DNA of 43,723 nt from Sphingobacterium composti (GTDB lineage Bacteria > Bacteroidota > Bacteroidia > Sphingobacteriales > Sphingobacteriaceae): NCBI RefSeq assembly GCF_009829075.1, contig NZ_WUQZ01000021.1, positions 1 to 43,723 on the forward strand, in the 5' to 3' direction. A program made the position numbers and the translations under genes. How positions within the stretch are numbered: the stretch's first letter is position 1; every line of letters begins with the position of its first letter. Below are positions 29,552 through 39,265 of this stretch, piece after piece. Under the pieces are notes generated by a model that had not been told where the DNA came from, ran no database searches, and was given only the letters and a program-made list of their open reading frames with translations.

Positions 29552-30103
29552 TTAGTCGTATTCAAATACATCCGAAATAAGGAATTTACCATCTTTTTCT
29601 ACTACTACAATGTCTCTATCGTAATCTACTCCAAAATCATTATCACGAATTAAAGTTTCGAAGACTATTGATCTACTTTCTGTGTTTATCTTTTTTATTT
29701 CAATTTGTTTTACTACTATCTTTCCCCAATCTTGTCCGGATATTAGAAATCCAGTGTAAATAGGGTGGGTATTAACCTCATATTTGTTTCCCCATTTCTT
29801 ATTAAATTCTTCTTCGGTTAGACTAACTTCTGTGTCTAAACCTACATTCATGGCGTCCATTTTGAATTCAAAATATTCGGGGGTAGTTATGTTTTGCATG
29901 TCAGGGTTGGAGCCGTCAAAATGTTCGGATATTACTTTGGAAAGCCAAAATTTAGCAGCACTAATGTCTAATGAAACAGGTGCAACTTCATTTTTTGGTA
30001 TACTGTCATTTTTTTTGTTCGTGGTGCTGAGTTTAGATGATTTATCATTGCTTTGTTGACATGATACCAGGAAATAGAAAATTATGATTATAATATATTT
30101 CAT
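29552..30103 (-). CDS. Putative lipoprotein, 183 aa
   Basis: A lipoprotein signal peptide is clear: hydrophobic KYIIIIIFYFLVS followed by C15 (LVSC lipobox), so it is anchored in the envelope. The mature part has a low-complexity linker (SNDKSSKLSTTNKKNDS) and a beta-rich domain (residues 45-183; YFEFKMDAMN, EFNKKWGNKYEV, FLISGQDWGKIVV, GKFLISDVFEYD). Not a family I can name; layout resembles NTF2/DUF3828-like lipoproteins (K-x-G-F-I-I and DGKFLISDV end). Function unknown. Confidence 0.75.
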   Translation of the reverse strand: MKYIIIIIFYFLVSCQQSNDKSSKLSTTNKKNDSIPKNEVAPVSLDISAAKFWLSKVISEHFDGSNPDMQNITTPEYFEFKMDAMNVGLDTEVSLTEEEFNKKWGNKYEVNTHPIYTGFLISGQDWGKIVVKQIEIKKINTESRSIVFETLIRDNDFGVDYDRDIVVVEKDGKFLISDVFEYD

Positions 30104-30215
30104 AATAAAAGTTTATACTTTAAATATACTAAAAGAATAATGTTTGTTGAAAATAAAAAAGGAGTTTAAATTGAATTAAACTCCCGTTTTGTTTAGATAG
30201 ATAGATTAGAATATT

Positions 30216-31112
30216 TTAACCAATTTTTAATGAAGTCATGGTCAGTGATCCACCAATGGCCTCGTCATTAAAAATGTCTATATTTTCATTTTTTTCTTGT
30301 AGTCCCAAAGCATATAACATTGGTATATAATGTTCAGGAGTAGGAATCGCCAATTCAAATTCTTTTCCTTGCTTATGGTACTCTATTAAGGGTGTATGAT
30401 TACGATCTCTGATGTATGTTTTCATAGTCTCGTCTGCATATTTAGCCCAGTCATAAGCAAATCCACTACTATTTAGATGTTTCCAAGAAACCATTCTGAG
30501 GTTGTGTACATTATTGCCACTTCCAACAATCAACACGCCTTTGTGGCGTAAGATAGCCAGTTCTTTAGCTAAATTGTAATGATATGCTGGCGGTTTTGTG
30601 TAGTCAATGCTCATTTGAATAACAGGAACATCTGCATAGGGGTACAGGTGTTTGATTACTGACCATGCACCATGATCCAAACCCCATTTGTCGTCTAAAT
30701 GAACATCTGTTGATGTGATGATTTCTTTAGTAAATTGAGCCAATTCAGGGCTTCCTGGTGCAGGATATTGCACATCAAATAACTCTTGCGGAAATCCACC
30801 AAAGTCATGAATAGTTTGCGGCATATCCATGGCAGTTACGTAGGTGCCACGTGTTTCCCAATGGGCCGATACAACAAGAATAGCTTTGGGTTTTTCAATC
30901 TTCTTACTAATGTCTCGAAAACCTTGGACAAATTCATTTTCTTCGATTGCATTCATTGGACTTCCATGCCCGAGGAAAAGTACGGGCATTTTGCTAGTGT
31001 TTTCTAGTTCTGTTGAGAAATTATGTAATTTACTCAGTTTATATGCAGCTCCTGATAATGGGAGTGCAGCGGCAGCGGCTAAAAATTGTTTTCTATTCAT
31101 TTCTTCTTGCAT
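30216..31112 (-). CDS. ygiD: 4,5-DOPA-extradiol-type dioxygenase (YgiD/LigB family)
   Basis: 298 residues. The catalytic domain starts at MPVLFLGHGSPMNAIEENEF (about residue 43) and shows the family metal-ligand regions: LGHGSP, VSAHWETRG, and DHGAWSVIKHLYP with GSGNNVHNLR. It is preceded by about 40 residues that begin MNRKQFLAAAAALPLSGAAY, a hydrophobic export signal not found in E. coli YgiD, hinting at an exported variant in this lineage. It likely cleaves catecholic rings using zinc or iron. Downstream of an AraC-type regulator on the same strand (82-bp gap). Confidence 0.88.
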   Translation of the reverse strand: MQEEMNRKQFLAAAAALPLSGAAYKLSKLHNFSTELENTSKMPVLFLGHGSPMNAIEENEFVQGFRDISKKIEKPKAILVVSAHWETRGTYVTAMDMPQTIHDFGGFPQELFDVQYPAPGSPELAQFTKEIITSTDVHLDDKWGLDHGAWSVIKHLYPYADVPVIQMSIDYTKPPAYHYNLAKELAILRHKGVLIVGSGNNVHNLRMVSWKHLNSSGFAYDWAKYADETMKTYIRDRNHTPLIEYHKQGKEFELAIPTPEHYIPMLYALGLQEKNENIDIFNDEAIGGSLTMTSLKIG

Positions 31113-31194
31113 AGTACCTTTCTCAATTACTAATGCAAAGGTCAGAAAATAGAAATAGGGGTGGGTATGAGTTTTTGGAAAAAAAGTTGTGATT

Positions 31195-32058
31195 TTAGGA
31201 AAGTAGTTTGTTCATCTCTTCTCTAAATTCAGATGGGGTTTGTCCGGCTTTCTTTTTAAAAACACTCGTGAAATAGGCTTTGTCATTATATCCCAATTCA
31301 TAACCAATCTCTGCAATACTTTTGTCTGTAGTAAAAAGTAGTTTTTTTGCTTCTATTAGCTTACGTGTTTCTATAATCTCAGAAACTGGTAGATGTAACA
31401 CTTGCTGTGTAAGAGTATTTAAAGATTTGCTACTCATAAATAGTTTTTCTGCATAGTAATTTACACCTTCTGGTCTTCGAAAGTTATCTTCTAAAATTTG
31501 GAGAAAATTACGAAAGGTAATGTTTTGATTTTTTGTAATGTTTTGATCGTCATTATATGCTTTTTTGCGTTCGCTCTCTATAATAGTAAATAAGGCTGAT
31601 AATAATTCGCGGATTATCGATAATTCGGATGATTGATTTGTATGTTCATCATAGATAAGTTCGCAAATTGTATTAAGTCGTGAGGCACTTTTGCTATTTA
31701 TTAGTTTAAAATTCGCCTTTTCATGGTAATAGTCATATAATTTAAAAGTTATTTCTGGAATAAACTCACTTTTGAAGCGAATGGCCCAGCCCTCGAACTC
31801 ATTATTATTGAGTTCGGGAGATACACGATGAATTTTTCCTTTAGTTACAAATGATATGCATGGAGCATCTATATTTTGAGTTTTATAATCAATAAAATGA
31901 GTCAATTTTCCTTTGAGCACAACAATAAGTTCTTCATAATCGTGTTGATGTGGATTATTAGGGTTGGAGGAAATATTTTCGACCAAACTTTCATTAATTC
32001 TGAAAATACTAAACAATTCCTGCATATATAAAGGTACTTTTTTGATTTGAGATCTCAA
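31195..32058 (-). CDS. AraC-family transcriptional regulator
   Basis: 287 residues: an N-terminal cupin sensor (about 1-140; NPHQHDYEELIVVLKGKLTH) and a C-terminal pair of HTH motifs (about 180-287; FMSSKSLNTLTQQVLHLPVS and IAEIGYELGYNDKAYFTSVF, then KKKAGQTPSEFRE). The second HTH is the strongly conserved AraC signature. It is placed directly upstream of the dioxygenase gene and may control it; the sensed molecule is unknown. An in-frame ATG at 32025 is an alternative start. Confidence 0.9.
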   Translation of the reverse strand: MRSQIKKVPLYMQELFSIFRINESLVENISSNPNNPHQHDYEELIVVLKGKLTHFIDYKTQNIDAPCISFVTKGKIHRVSPELNNNEFEGWAIRFKSEFIPEITFKLYDYYHEKANFKLINSKSASRLNTICELIYDEHTNQSSELSIIRELLSALFTIIESERKKAYNDDQNITKNQNITFRNFLQILEDNFRRPEGVNYYAEKLFMSSKSLNTLTQQVLHLPVSEIIETRKLIEAKKLLFTTDKSIAEIGYELGYNDKAYFTSVFKKKAGQTPSEFREEMNKLLS

Positions 32059-32259
32059 AAAACAATTATTTTATGTTGTTTTGGTTTTTTTTAGTTATTT
32101 TTTTATTTAAAAATAGGTTTTCATTTCTATTATGTGTTGTTTTGTGATGTTTTTAATATTTTTATTAATGAAAATGTGATAAAAAACTAATATTTAACTT
32201 GTTTTTATAAAAATTTTGTGTTTAATTTGGGTTAGAATTGAAAATTAACCAAAAATAAT

Positions 32260-33579
32260 ATGCAAACTAATCAAAAAAAATCCTTCATTCCACTAATTAT
32301 TATAGTAATTTTAGTGATTTTGTGTTTATTCTTTCCTGGAGTTCCAGGTGTTAGTAAAACTTACGAATATAATGGTGCAGATGTATCATGGATGTTAGCG
32401 TCTACTGGACTAGTTTTGATCATGACGCCAGGTTTGGCTTATTTCTATGGTGGCATGGTCAAGAAAAAGAATGTAATCTCTACCATGTTGCAGAGTTTTA
32501 TCTGTATGGCAGTCGTTGCTGTGCTGTGGGTGGTGTTTGGTTTCTCTTTAGTATTCGGTGATTCTATTGGAGGTGTTATTGGCGATCCTACCAAATATTT
32601 TATGTTCAGAGGTGTTGTAGATGGTGAGCCGTGGGCAGGAGCTCCAACGATTCCTTTTACTTTATTCGCGATGTATCAATTGAAGTTCGCAATTATCACC
32701 CCTGCATTAATCACTGGTGCTGTAGCCGAACGTATTAAGTTCACCTCATACGTGTTATTTATTTGCTTATTCTTCGTGTTTATATATGCACCATTAGCGC
32801 ATGCGACATGGCATCCAGATGGATTGTTGTTTAAATTAGGTGTATTGGACTTTGCAGGTGGTACAGTAGTACACATGTCAGCAGGTTTGACAGCGTTAGC
32901 AGCTGCAATTTATATGAAGCATGGAAAGCAATTTAAAGAACATACTCCTGCGCGTATTACCTATGTGTTACTAGGTACAGGTTTGCTTTGGTTCGGTTGG
33001 TATGGCTTCAATGCTGGATCAGCTTTTGGAGCTTCTCAATTAGCGGCTACCGCATTAGCAACTACATCAACAGCATCTGGAGCAGCAGCATTAACTTATA
33101 TATTCTTTGATGCGGCAAAAGGTATTAAACCATCGGCTATGGGCGTGTGTATCGGTGTTGTAGTAGGTCTTGTTGCAATTACGCCAGCAGCTGGTTTTGT
33201 GACGGTTCCTCACTCTTTAATTATCGGTGCGGTAGCGGCGATTGTAAGTAGATTGTGTATTGCTTGGAGAACTAAATCAAATTTGGATGATACTTTAGAT
33301 GTATTTCCAAGTCATGGAGTAGGTGGTATGGTCGGTATGTTGTTAACCGGTGTATTTGCACATAGCTCTATCAATAGCGTGGTAGAAACTAATGGACTAT
33401 TTTACGGGGAGACTGGTTTATTCACGGCACATCTTATCGGCTTAGTAGGTGCAATAGTGTTTACTTTGGTTGTGGCTTTTATCTTATTAAAAGTTGTGGA
33501 TACAATTACACCTATTCGTGTCACTGAATTGGAAGAAGAAGAAGGTCTTGATCTTTCTCAGCACGGAGAGAAATTGTAA
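32260..33579 (+). CDS. amt: Ammonium transporter
   Basis: 439 residues, 11 membrane helices. Conserved parts are GADVSWMLASTGLVLIMTPG, AYFYGGMVKKKN, the first pore His in VVHMSAGLTAL (near 205), WFGWYGFNAGSA, and the second pore His in SHGVGGMVG (near 352). An N-terminal hydrophobic segment (residues 8-28) could be a signal peptide, as in many Amt proteins. It carries ammonium across the inner membrane. No glnK neighbour is present, unusual for amtB in many phyla but common in this one. Divergent from the AraC gene. Confidence 0.95.
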   Translation: MQTNQKKSFIPLIIIVILVILCLFFPGVPGVSKTYEYNGADVSWMLASTGLVLIMTPGLAYFYGGMVKKKNVISTMLQSFICMAVVAVLWVVFGFSLVFGDSIGGVIGDPTKYFMFRGVVDGEPWAGAPTIPFTLFAMYQLKFAIITPALITGAVAERIKFTSYVLFICLFFVFIYAPLAHATWHPDGLLFKLGVLDFAGGTVVHMSAGLTALAAAIYMKHGKQFKEHTPARITYVLLGTGLLWFGWYGFNAGSAFGASQLAATALATTSTASGAAALTYIFFDAAKGIKPSAMGVCIGVVVGLVAITPAAGFVTVPHSLIIGAVAAIVSRLCIAWRTKSNLDDTLDVFPSHGVGGMVGMLLTGVFAHSSINSVVETNGLFYGETGLFTAHLIGLVGAIVFTLVVAFILLKVVDTITPIRVTELEEEEGLDLSQHGEKL

Positions 33580-33646
33580 AAAGAGTTTTAGTTAAGTAAT
33601 TAATATAGAATAAAGAATCCCTCCTTAATATTATCTAAATTGTGTT

Positions 33647-33682
33647 TTACTCGGCCTTTGGTAATGGCCGAGTAATTTTTTT
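33647..33682 (+). terminator. Terminator after amt
   Basis: A 10-bp stem TTACTCGGCC / GGCCGAGTAA (33647-33656, 33666-33675) followed by TTTTTTT. Confidence 0.92.
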
Positions 33683-33707
33683 ACGATAAAAATAAAACGT
33701 GTAGTAG

Positions 33708-33734
33708 TTGGCGTTTGTAATTTTTGTACCTTTG
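33708..33734 (+). promoter_or_regulatory. Promoter of the PurF homologue
   Basis: A TACCTTTG -7 element (33727-33734) matches TAnnTTTG. A TTG at 33708-33710, spaced 16 bp away, may be the -33 element. The ATG follows 17 bp later. Confidence 0.6.
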
Positions 33735-33751
33735 CGTCATCAATTCAAACT

Positions 33752-35662
33752 ATGAGTGACGCTATAAAACACGAGTGTGGTATCGCACTGATCAGACTAC
33801 TAAAACCCCTCTCATATTATCAGGAAAAATATGGTACGCCTTACTACGGGATTAATAAGTTGTATCTTCTTATGGAGAAGCAACATAACCGTGGGCAAGA
33901 TGGTGCGGGTATTGCTACTATCAAATTTGATGTAAAGCCTGGAAATAGGTATATCAGCCGCTATCGCGCAATGGGTTCTACAGCTGTGGCAGATATTTTT
34001 GAATACGTTCAAAAGAAATTTGCTGCGGTTCAAAAAGCTTATCCTGCTGAATCGAAGGATACGCAATGGTTAAAAGACAATGTTAGTTTTACGGGTGAGG
34101 TATTATTAGGGCATTTGCGCTACGGTACTCATGGTAAAAACAGTATTGAAAGTTGTCATCCTTTTCTTCGTCAAAACAATTGGATGACTAGGAATTTAGT
34201 AGTTGCAGGTAATTTTAACATGACGAATGTTGATGAGCTATTGCAACAACTTTATGATTTGGGACAACATCCCAAAGAGCAAGCTGATACGGTAACTGTT
34301 CTAGAGAAAATTGGTCATTTTTTAGATGATGAAAACCAAGAACTTTTTGATCAGTTCAAAAGAGAAGGTTATTCAAATGTAGAGATTTCAGCGCAAATAG
34401 GTAAAAACCTTGATGTGGCTAAAATATTAACTCGTTCAGCTAAGACTTGGGATGGTGGTTACACTATTGCTGGAATAATGGGGCATGGAGATGCTTTTGT
34501 AATGCGTGATCCTTCTGGTATTCGTCCAGCTTTCTATTATCAAGACGAAGAAGTTCTTGTCGTTGCATCTGAGCGCCCTGTAATTCAAACAGCTTTCAAT
34601 ATTCCTTTGCACGCGGTGAAGGAAATCAAGCCAGGTCATGCTCTTATTGCGAAAAAAGATGGTACGGTGACTGAGGAAATGTTCAGACAACCGACAGAAC
34701 AAAAGTCGTGTTCGTTTGAGCGTATATATTTCTCTCGTGGATCGGATGCTGATATTTATCAAGAACGTAAACAACTTGGTAAATTATTATGTGATCAAGT
34801 GCTTAAAACATTGAAACACGATATCAAAAATACTGTGTTTTCATTTATTCCTAATACTGCAGAAGTATCTTACTATGGTATGATGGAAGGAATGAACAAA
34901 TATGTGCGTGATTATCAAAAGGAAGTGTTGTTAAATCGCGATGAAAAGATTTCTGATGAAGAATTAAACGAGATTTTGAGTTTGCATCCTCGTTTCGAAA
35001 AATTAAATATCAAAGATGCCAAACTACGCACATTCATAACACAGGATGCAGATCGTCAGGATATGGTTCAGCATGTGTACGATACGACGTATGGAATCGT
35101 TCGCGATCATCAAGATACGATTGTAGCGATTGATGATTCTATTGTACGTGGTACAACTCTGAAACAATCAATTTTGACTATTCTTGATCGTCTTCATCCA
35201 AAGAAAATAATCATCGTTTCATCGGCTCCACAGATTAGATACCCAGATTGTTATGGTATTGATATGTCTCGTATGGGAGAATTTGTAGCATTCGAGGCAG
35301 CGATCAATTTACTAAAGAAAAATGGTATGTCTCATATTATTGATGAAGTGTATCAGAAATGTTTAGCATCTATTGTGTTGCCAAAGGATGAAGTTGAAAA
35401 CTATGTGAAAGCAATATATGAACCTTTTACAGACGAAGAAATTTCACAAGAAATTGCACGTATTGTAAAACCACATAATCTTAATGCTGAGTTGGAAATT
35501 ATTTTCCAAACTTTAGACAACTTGCATGTGGCATGTCCTAATCATAAGGGGGACTGGTATTTCTCAGGTGATTACCCAACTCCTGGAGGTAATAAAACTG
35601 TAAACCGTGCCTATATGAATTGGGTGGAAGGAAAGAATGTAAGAGCTTACTTTAGTAATTAA
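33752..35662 (+). CDS. purF: Amidophosphoribosyltransferase, long Bacteroidota form
   Basis: 636 residues against about 500 for the E. coli enzyme. It transfers the amide nitrogen of glutamine to PRPP, the first step of purine synthesis. The Ntn-type Cys is C9 (HECGIAL) and the glutaminase half shows QHNRGQDGAGIATIKF and GHLRYGTHG. The PRPP loop is IVAIDDSIVRGTTLKQS near residues 455-471. Several extra segments (residues 60-90, 380-430) account for the length; this long form is usual in Bacteroidota next to a canonical PurF elsewhere. The C-terminal extension includes a late Cys (HVACPNHKGDW). It could be a paralogue with modified regulation. Confidence 0.88.
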   Translation: MSDAIKHECGIALIRLLKPLSYYQEKYGTPYYGINKLYLLMEKQHNRGQDGAGIATIKFDVKPGNRYISRYRAMGSTAVADIFEYVQKKFAAVQKAYPAESKDTQWLKDNVSFTGEVLLGHLRYGTHGKNSIESCHPFLRQNNWMTRNLVVAGNFNMTNVDELLQQLYDLGQHPKEQADTVTVLEKIGHFLDDENQELFDQFKREGYSNVEISAQIGKNLDVAKILTRSAKTWDGGYTIAGIMGHGDAFVMRDPSGIRPAFYYQDEEVLVVASERPVIQTAFNIPLHAVKEIKPGHALIAKKDGTVTEEMFRQPTEQKSCSFERIYFSRGSDADIYQERKQLGKLLCDQVLKTLKHDIKNTVFSFIPNTAEVSYYGMMEGMNKYVRDYQKEVLLNRDEKISDEELNEILSLHPRFEKLNIKDAKLRTFITQDADRQDMVQHVYDTTYGIVRDHQDTIVAIDDSIVRGTTLKQSILTILDRLHPKKIIIVSSAPQIRYPDCYGIDMSRMGEFVAFEAAINLLKKNGMSHIIDEVYQKCLASIVLPKDEVENYVKAIYEPFTDEEISQEIARIVKPHNLNAELEIIFQTLDNLHVACPNHKGDWYFSGDYPTPGGNKTVNRAYMNWVEGKNVRAYFSN

Positions 35663-35680
35663 TACATCCTATATAAAAAT

Positions 35681-35714
35681 GAAAGCTAATCGAGTAATCG
35701 ATTAGCTTTTTTTA
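35681..35714 (+). terminator. Terminator after the PurF homologue
   Basis: A 12-bp stem AAAGCTAATCGA / TCGATTAGCTTT (35682-35693, 35698-35709) with loop GTAA, followed by TTTTT. Confidence 0.92.
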
Positions 35715-35780
35715 TATAATGATGATAAACTAACTTTCTAATTAATCTCAAACATTGATGTTTGAGTTATAATTTTGTGC

Positions 35781-35876
35781 CTAATCCTCGATTATGACAA
35801 AATCATCTCCATCATAAAGCCATTCTTCGGCATTTTGAGGAATTTCTAAATTTGTGATTTCTAAATCTTTAATCAT
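35781..35876 (-). CDS. Possible small acidic protein, 31 aa
   Basis: ATG 35876 to TAG 35781 reads MIKDLEITNLEIPQNAEEWL followed by YDGDDFVIIED. It has a regular, protein-like pattern in an otherwise empty gap, but no other support. It would precede nothing and overlaps no gene. It could be a real small protein or chance. Confidence 0.35.
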   Translation of the reverse strand: MIKDLEITNLEIPQNAEEWLYDGDDFVIIED

Positions 35877-35937
35877 ATTCTTAAATTTTAATTACTCAAA
35901 TATAGAATGTGATTATTAGAGTAGAGTGTAGTAAGTA

Positions 35938-36345
35938 TTAACTTTGTGTTAAGTGGTATTTGCTTAATATTCGTCCATCTACATAATACCATGAATTTTG
36001 AATTTGCTTGAATGTTGATTTTTCGTGATGTACTTGAGTATTCAATTGAGCATCTAAATAATGAGCCTTGAATTCGACTGTACCAGATGTTGATTTTATA
36101 ATTTCAAGAAACATCCATTTATTTTCTTTTGCCCACTTTTCTATATCTTTTTTATTCTGAAACCTTCGGGTATTTGGATGAAAAGTATTGTATATAAATT
36201 CTATATTATTCTTTGCAAATGCAGAATATCGCGCACGCATTAACTGATCTGCGCTCGATGCTGTAGTAAAATCTCGATGAATAATAAGGCAGCAGTTGTC
36301 ATAAATTATTTCGCTACCACAAGGGCAATTTTCATGTTGTGACAT
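35938..36345 (-). CDS. ychJ: YchJ-family protein (UPF0225)
   Basis: 135 residues. The N-terminal SEC-C zinc motif CPCGSEIIYDNCC (C8, C10, C19, C20) and the conserved SADQLMRARYSAFAKNN and FHPNTRR segments identify the YchJ family. The C-terminal half is an NTF2-like fold (FLEIIKSTSGTVEFKAHYLD, STFKQIQNSWYYVDG). Its function is unsettled. Transcribed alone, divergent from the lipocalin-like gene. Confidence 0.92.
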   Translation of the reverse strand: MSQHENCPCGSEIIYDNCCLIIHRDFTTASSADQLMRARYSAFAKNNIEFIYNTFHPNTRRFQNKKDIEKWAKENKWMFLEIIKSTSGTVEFKAHYLDAQLNTQVHHEKSTFKQIQNSWYYVDGRILSKYHLTQS

Positions 36346-36474
36346 TAAAATATTTTTTTTGCAAACTTACGTTTTCTGCTCAAAAGTAGCACCAGAGATT
36401 TTGTCGGTTTTTATGTTGAAAATGTGACAAACTATTTTAGGTAAAAAACCGTTCTAATATAAAAATCAATCAGT

Positions 36475-36969
36475 ATGGGATCATTGAAAAATGAAATTAT
36501 TGGGACGTGGAAACTTTTATCGTATATAGAGGTTCCTGTAGGAGGCGAAGAATATGTTTTTCCAATAGGAACTAATCCGAAAGGAATTTTGATTTTCAGT
36601 CCAGACGGGTATATGTCTGTACAAATTTCTGTTAAAAATCCGATTAAATTTGATACTGAGGATCGTTTATCACAAACAGATGAAAAAATAGCTGCACGAT
36701 CCAAAAAGTATATAGCATTTACTGGAAAATATTCAATTGATAATGTATTGTGTCATGTAATTTATCATATTGATACATCACTAAATCCAAATTGGGAGGG
36801 AATTACACAAGTTCGTAAGCTAGATTTTGAAGCAGATATATTATATCAAAAATCCGTGGAACCGATTTCATCCAATGGTCAAATGGTTCACGCATATATG
36901 ACATGGCAACGTGTGCCGAAAGCTATTGAGGTAGATAGTATTGGTGAAAGGCTTGAGGAATTATATTAA
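36475..36969 (+). CDS. Lipocalin-like domain protein
   Basis: 164 residues with the Lipocalin_5 (pfam13924-type) layout: IGTWKLLSYIEVP, then PKGILIFSPDGYMSVQI, AFTGKYSID, and TWQRVPKA at the end. The GTWKL start and GYMS motif are its hallmarks. No signal peptide, so cytoplasmic. Such proteins probably bind small hydrophobic ligands, but none is characterised in detail. Convergent with lysS; the two share the hairpin at 36976-37014. Confidence 0.85.
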   Translation: MGSLKNEIIGTWKLLSYIEVPVGGEEYVFPIGTNPKGILIFSPDGYMSVQISVKNPIKFDTEDRLSQTDEKIAARSKKYIAFTGKYSIDNVLCHVIYHIDTSLNPNWEGITQVRKLDFEADILYQKSVEPISSNGQMVHAYMTWQRVPKAIEVDSIGERLEELY

Positions 36970-36975
36970 AATGAA

Positions 36976-37014
36976 GAAAGGGTTGGTTTATTTTAACCAA
37001 TCCTTTCTGTTTTA
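36976..37014 (+). terminator. Shared terminator of lipocalin-like gene and lysS
   Basis: A 13-bp stem GAAAGGGTTGGTT / AACCAATCCTTTC (36976-36988, 36995-37007, one G-T) followed by TGTTTTATTT. It lies between convergent genes and overlaps the end of lysS. Confidence 0.85.
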
Positions 37015-38718
37015 TTTAGAAGTGATGAATTTATTATCACCGTCTACTATGATGTTTATCAAATCTTTTTGGCGTAAGCTTTTTGTCGCTGTATCCCATT
37101 TCTTGCCAGACAAACCTGATTTATCTTTTGCTTCTGATAACGTTTGTTGTTCTTCTGATAAGATTGCTAAAATAGCTTTTTCATCTTCCGAAAGTTCAAC
37201 AACAGGTTCTGTTTTTTCAGGACGCATTTGAGGGAAGAATAAAACCTCTTGGATAGATGCATTATTCGTTAAGAACATAATCAATCTATCCATACCGATA
37301 CCTAATCCTGAAGTAGGAGGCATACCGTATTCCAATGCTCTCAAGAAATCTTGGTCGATGAACATCGCCTCATCATCACCTTTTTCCGAAAGTTTCATTT
37401 GCTCTTCAAAACGCTCACGTTGGTCGATTGGGTCGTTCAATTCTGAATAAGCATTCGCGATCTCTTTACCACATACCATTAATTCAAAACGCTCGGTCAA
37501 TTCTGGATTGTCGCGGTGTTTTTTAGTTAATGGAGACATTTCGATAGGGTAGTCAGTGATGAAAGTAGGTTGGATAAAGTTTCCTTCACATTTCTCGCCA
37601 AATATTTCATCAATCAACTTGCCTTTGCCCATCGTATCATTCACCTCGATGCCCATGCTTTTCGCCGCTTCACGAAGTTCTGTCTCTGATTTTCCAGAAA
37701 TATCAAAACCTGTAAATTGTTTAATAGCGTCAGCCATCGTCACGCGAGGATATGGCGCTTTGAAGTCTATTTCGTGCTCTCCAAATGTAGCTTTAGATGT
37801 ACCATTTACAGCAATTGCACAGTGTTCTAATAATCGCTCTGTGAAATCCATCATCCAGTTGTAGTCTTTGTAAGCTACATAAATCTCCATTGCAGTGAAT
37901 TCTGGATTGTGCGTACGATCCATACCTTCATTACGGAAGTTTTTTGAAAATTCGTAAACACCCTCAAAACCACCTACGATTAGACGTTTCAAGTACAATT
38001 CATTAGCAATACGTAGATACAATGGGATATCTAATGCATTGTGATGTGTTATGAATGGACGAGCTGCAGCACCACCAGGAATCGCTTGTAATACTGGTGT
38101 TTCAACCTCCATATAACCTGCGTCATTGAAGAATTGACGCATTGCATTAAATAATTTCGTGCGTTTTACGAATATATCTCTATTCTGAGCATTCACAATC
38201 AAATCCACATAACGCATTCTATAGCGTTGTTCTGGGTCAGTGAAAGCATCGAAAGTCTTTCCGTCAGCTTCTTTTACAATAGGAAGTGGGCGTAAAGATT
38301 TAGTTAGTACGGTTAATTTTTCAGTATGAATAGATATTTCACCGGTTTGAGTGGTAAAAACATATCCTTCAATACCTACGATGTCACCGATATCAAGCAA
38401 TTTTTTGAAAACTGTATTGTAGAAAGTTTTATCCTCACCAGGACACAAATCATCACGTTTTACATAAGCTTGTATACGTCCTGTAGAATCTTGTAGCTCA
38501 ATAAATGATGCATTACCCATGATTCTACGGCTCATAATACGACCCGCAATACGAATACTTTTATAGTTGATTTTATCTCTTTCGTAATTTTCTAGTATAT
38601 CTGCCGCAGTTACATTCACCTTGTATTCATCAGCTGGATAAGGGTTTATACCTAGGTCGATGATACCTTGTAGGTTTTGTCTACGTTGTAGTTCCTGTTC
38701 GGATAGTGAAATACTCAT
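37012..38718 (-). CDS. lysS: Lysyl-tRNA synthetase (class II)
   Basis: 568 residues. It charges tRNA-Lys. An OB-fold anticodon domain (about 50-150; [20 protein letters not shown]) precedes the class II core with motif 2 ([20 protein letters not shown]) and motif 3 ([20 protein letters not shown]). The core ends near [10 protein letters not shown] at about 505; the remaining 60 residues ([20 protein letters not shown] to FITSK) are a winged-helix-like tail usual in Bacteroidota LysS. ATG 38718 ([10 protein letters not shown]) is preferred to 38799, whose extra 27 residues do not belong to the family. Confidence 0.96.
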   Translation of the reverse strand: MSISLSEQELQRRQNLQGIIDLGINPYPADEYKVNVTAADILENYERDKINYKSIRIAGRIMSRRIMGNASFIELQDSTGRIQAYVKRDDLCPGEDKTFYNTVFKKLLDIGDIVGIEGYVFTTQTGEISIHTEKLTVLTKSLRPLPIVKEADGKTFDAFTDPEQRYRMRYVDLIVNAQNRDIFVKRTKLFNAMRQFFNDAGYMEVETPVLQAIPGGAAARPFITHHNALDIPLYLRIANELYLKRLIVGGFEGVYEFSKNFRNEGMDRTHNPEFTAMEIYVAYKDYNWMMDFTERLLEHCAIAVNGTSKATFGEHEIDFKAPYPRVTMADAIKQFTGFDISGKSETELREAAKSMGIEVNDTMGKGKLIDEIFGEKCEGNFIQPTFITDYPIEMSPLTKKHRDNPELTERFELMVCGKEIANAYSELNDPIDQRERFEEQMKLSEKGDDEAMFIDQDFLRALEYGMPPTSGLGIGMDRLIMFLTNNASIQEVLFFPQMRPEKTEPVVELSEDEKAILAILSEEQQTLSEAKDKSGLSGKKWDTATKSLRQKDLINIIVDGDNKFITSK

Positions 38719-38876
38719 GTTTTTATCTATTTTCAAATAATGAGCAAAAGTAACAAAAAGAGTAGATAAAATTGATTTTTTGTCTATATAATATGCCAAA
38801 ATAATGTAGCTTTGTGCTTTAATATAATTCTTACCTATAGAGGGTGAAAAAATACAGAAGTGTTGATAAATATTAT

Positions 38877-38908
38877 TTTGGAATTAATTTTAAAATAAGT
38901 TATCTTTG
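38877..38908 (+). promoter_or_regulatory. Promoter of rpmE2
   Basis: TTTG -33 (38877-38880) and TATCTTTG -7 (38901-38908), separated by 20 bp. A very good match to the Bacteroidota consensus, fitting a ribosomal protein gene. Confidence 0.75.
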
Positions 38909-38947
38909 CACCTCAAATGTTAGCATATATAGTAATCATAAGATAAA

Positions 38948-39196
38948 ATGAAAAAAGATTTACATCCATCAAACTACAGATTAGTTGTATTCAAAGATAT
39001 GTCAAATGACTATGCTTTCTTAACTAAATCTTGTGTAGAGACAAAAGAGACAATTACTTGGGAAGATGGTAACGAATATCCAGTAGTGAAATTAGAGATT
39101 TCTCACACTTCACACCCATTCTATACAGGTAAAATGAAATTGGTTGATACTGCAGGTCGTATCGATAAATTCCGTAGCCGTTACAACAAGAAGTAA
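38948..39196 (+). CDS. rpmE2: 50S ribosomal protein L31 type B
   Basis: 82 residues. [20 protein letters not shown], then [35 protein letters not shown] and [10 protein letters not shown] match the type B L31. The CxxC zinc ligands of the type A form are absent (only one Cys), marking the zinc-independent version. Own promoter and terminator. Confidence 0.97.
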   Translation: MKKDLHPSNYRLVVFKDMSNDYAFLTKSCVETKETITWEDGNEYPVVKLEISHTSHPFYTGKMKLVDTAGRIDKFRSRYNKK

Positions 39197-39220
39197 TTAT
39201 AATTTAACGATTATATATTC

Positions 39221-39252
39221 AAAAATCCCGATATGTATTTATCGGGATTTTT
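39221..39252 (+). terminator. Terminator after rpmE2
   Basis: A 13-bp stem AAAAATCCCGATA / TATCGGGATTTTT with loop TGTATT, then TTG. Confidence 0.95.
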
Positions 39253-39265
39253 GTATTTTTAGCGA

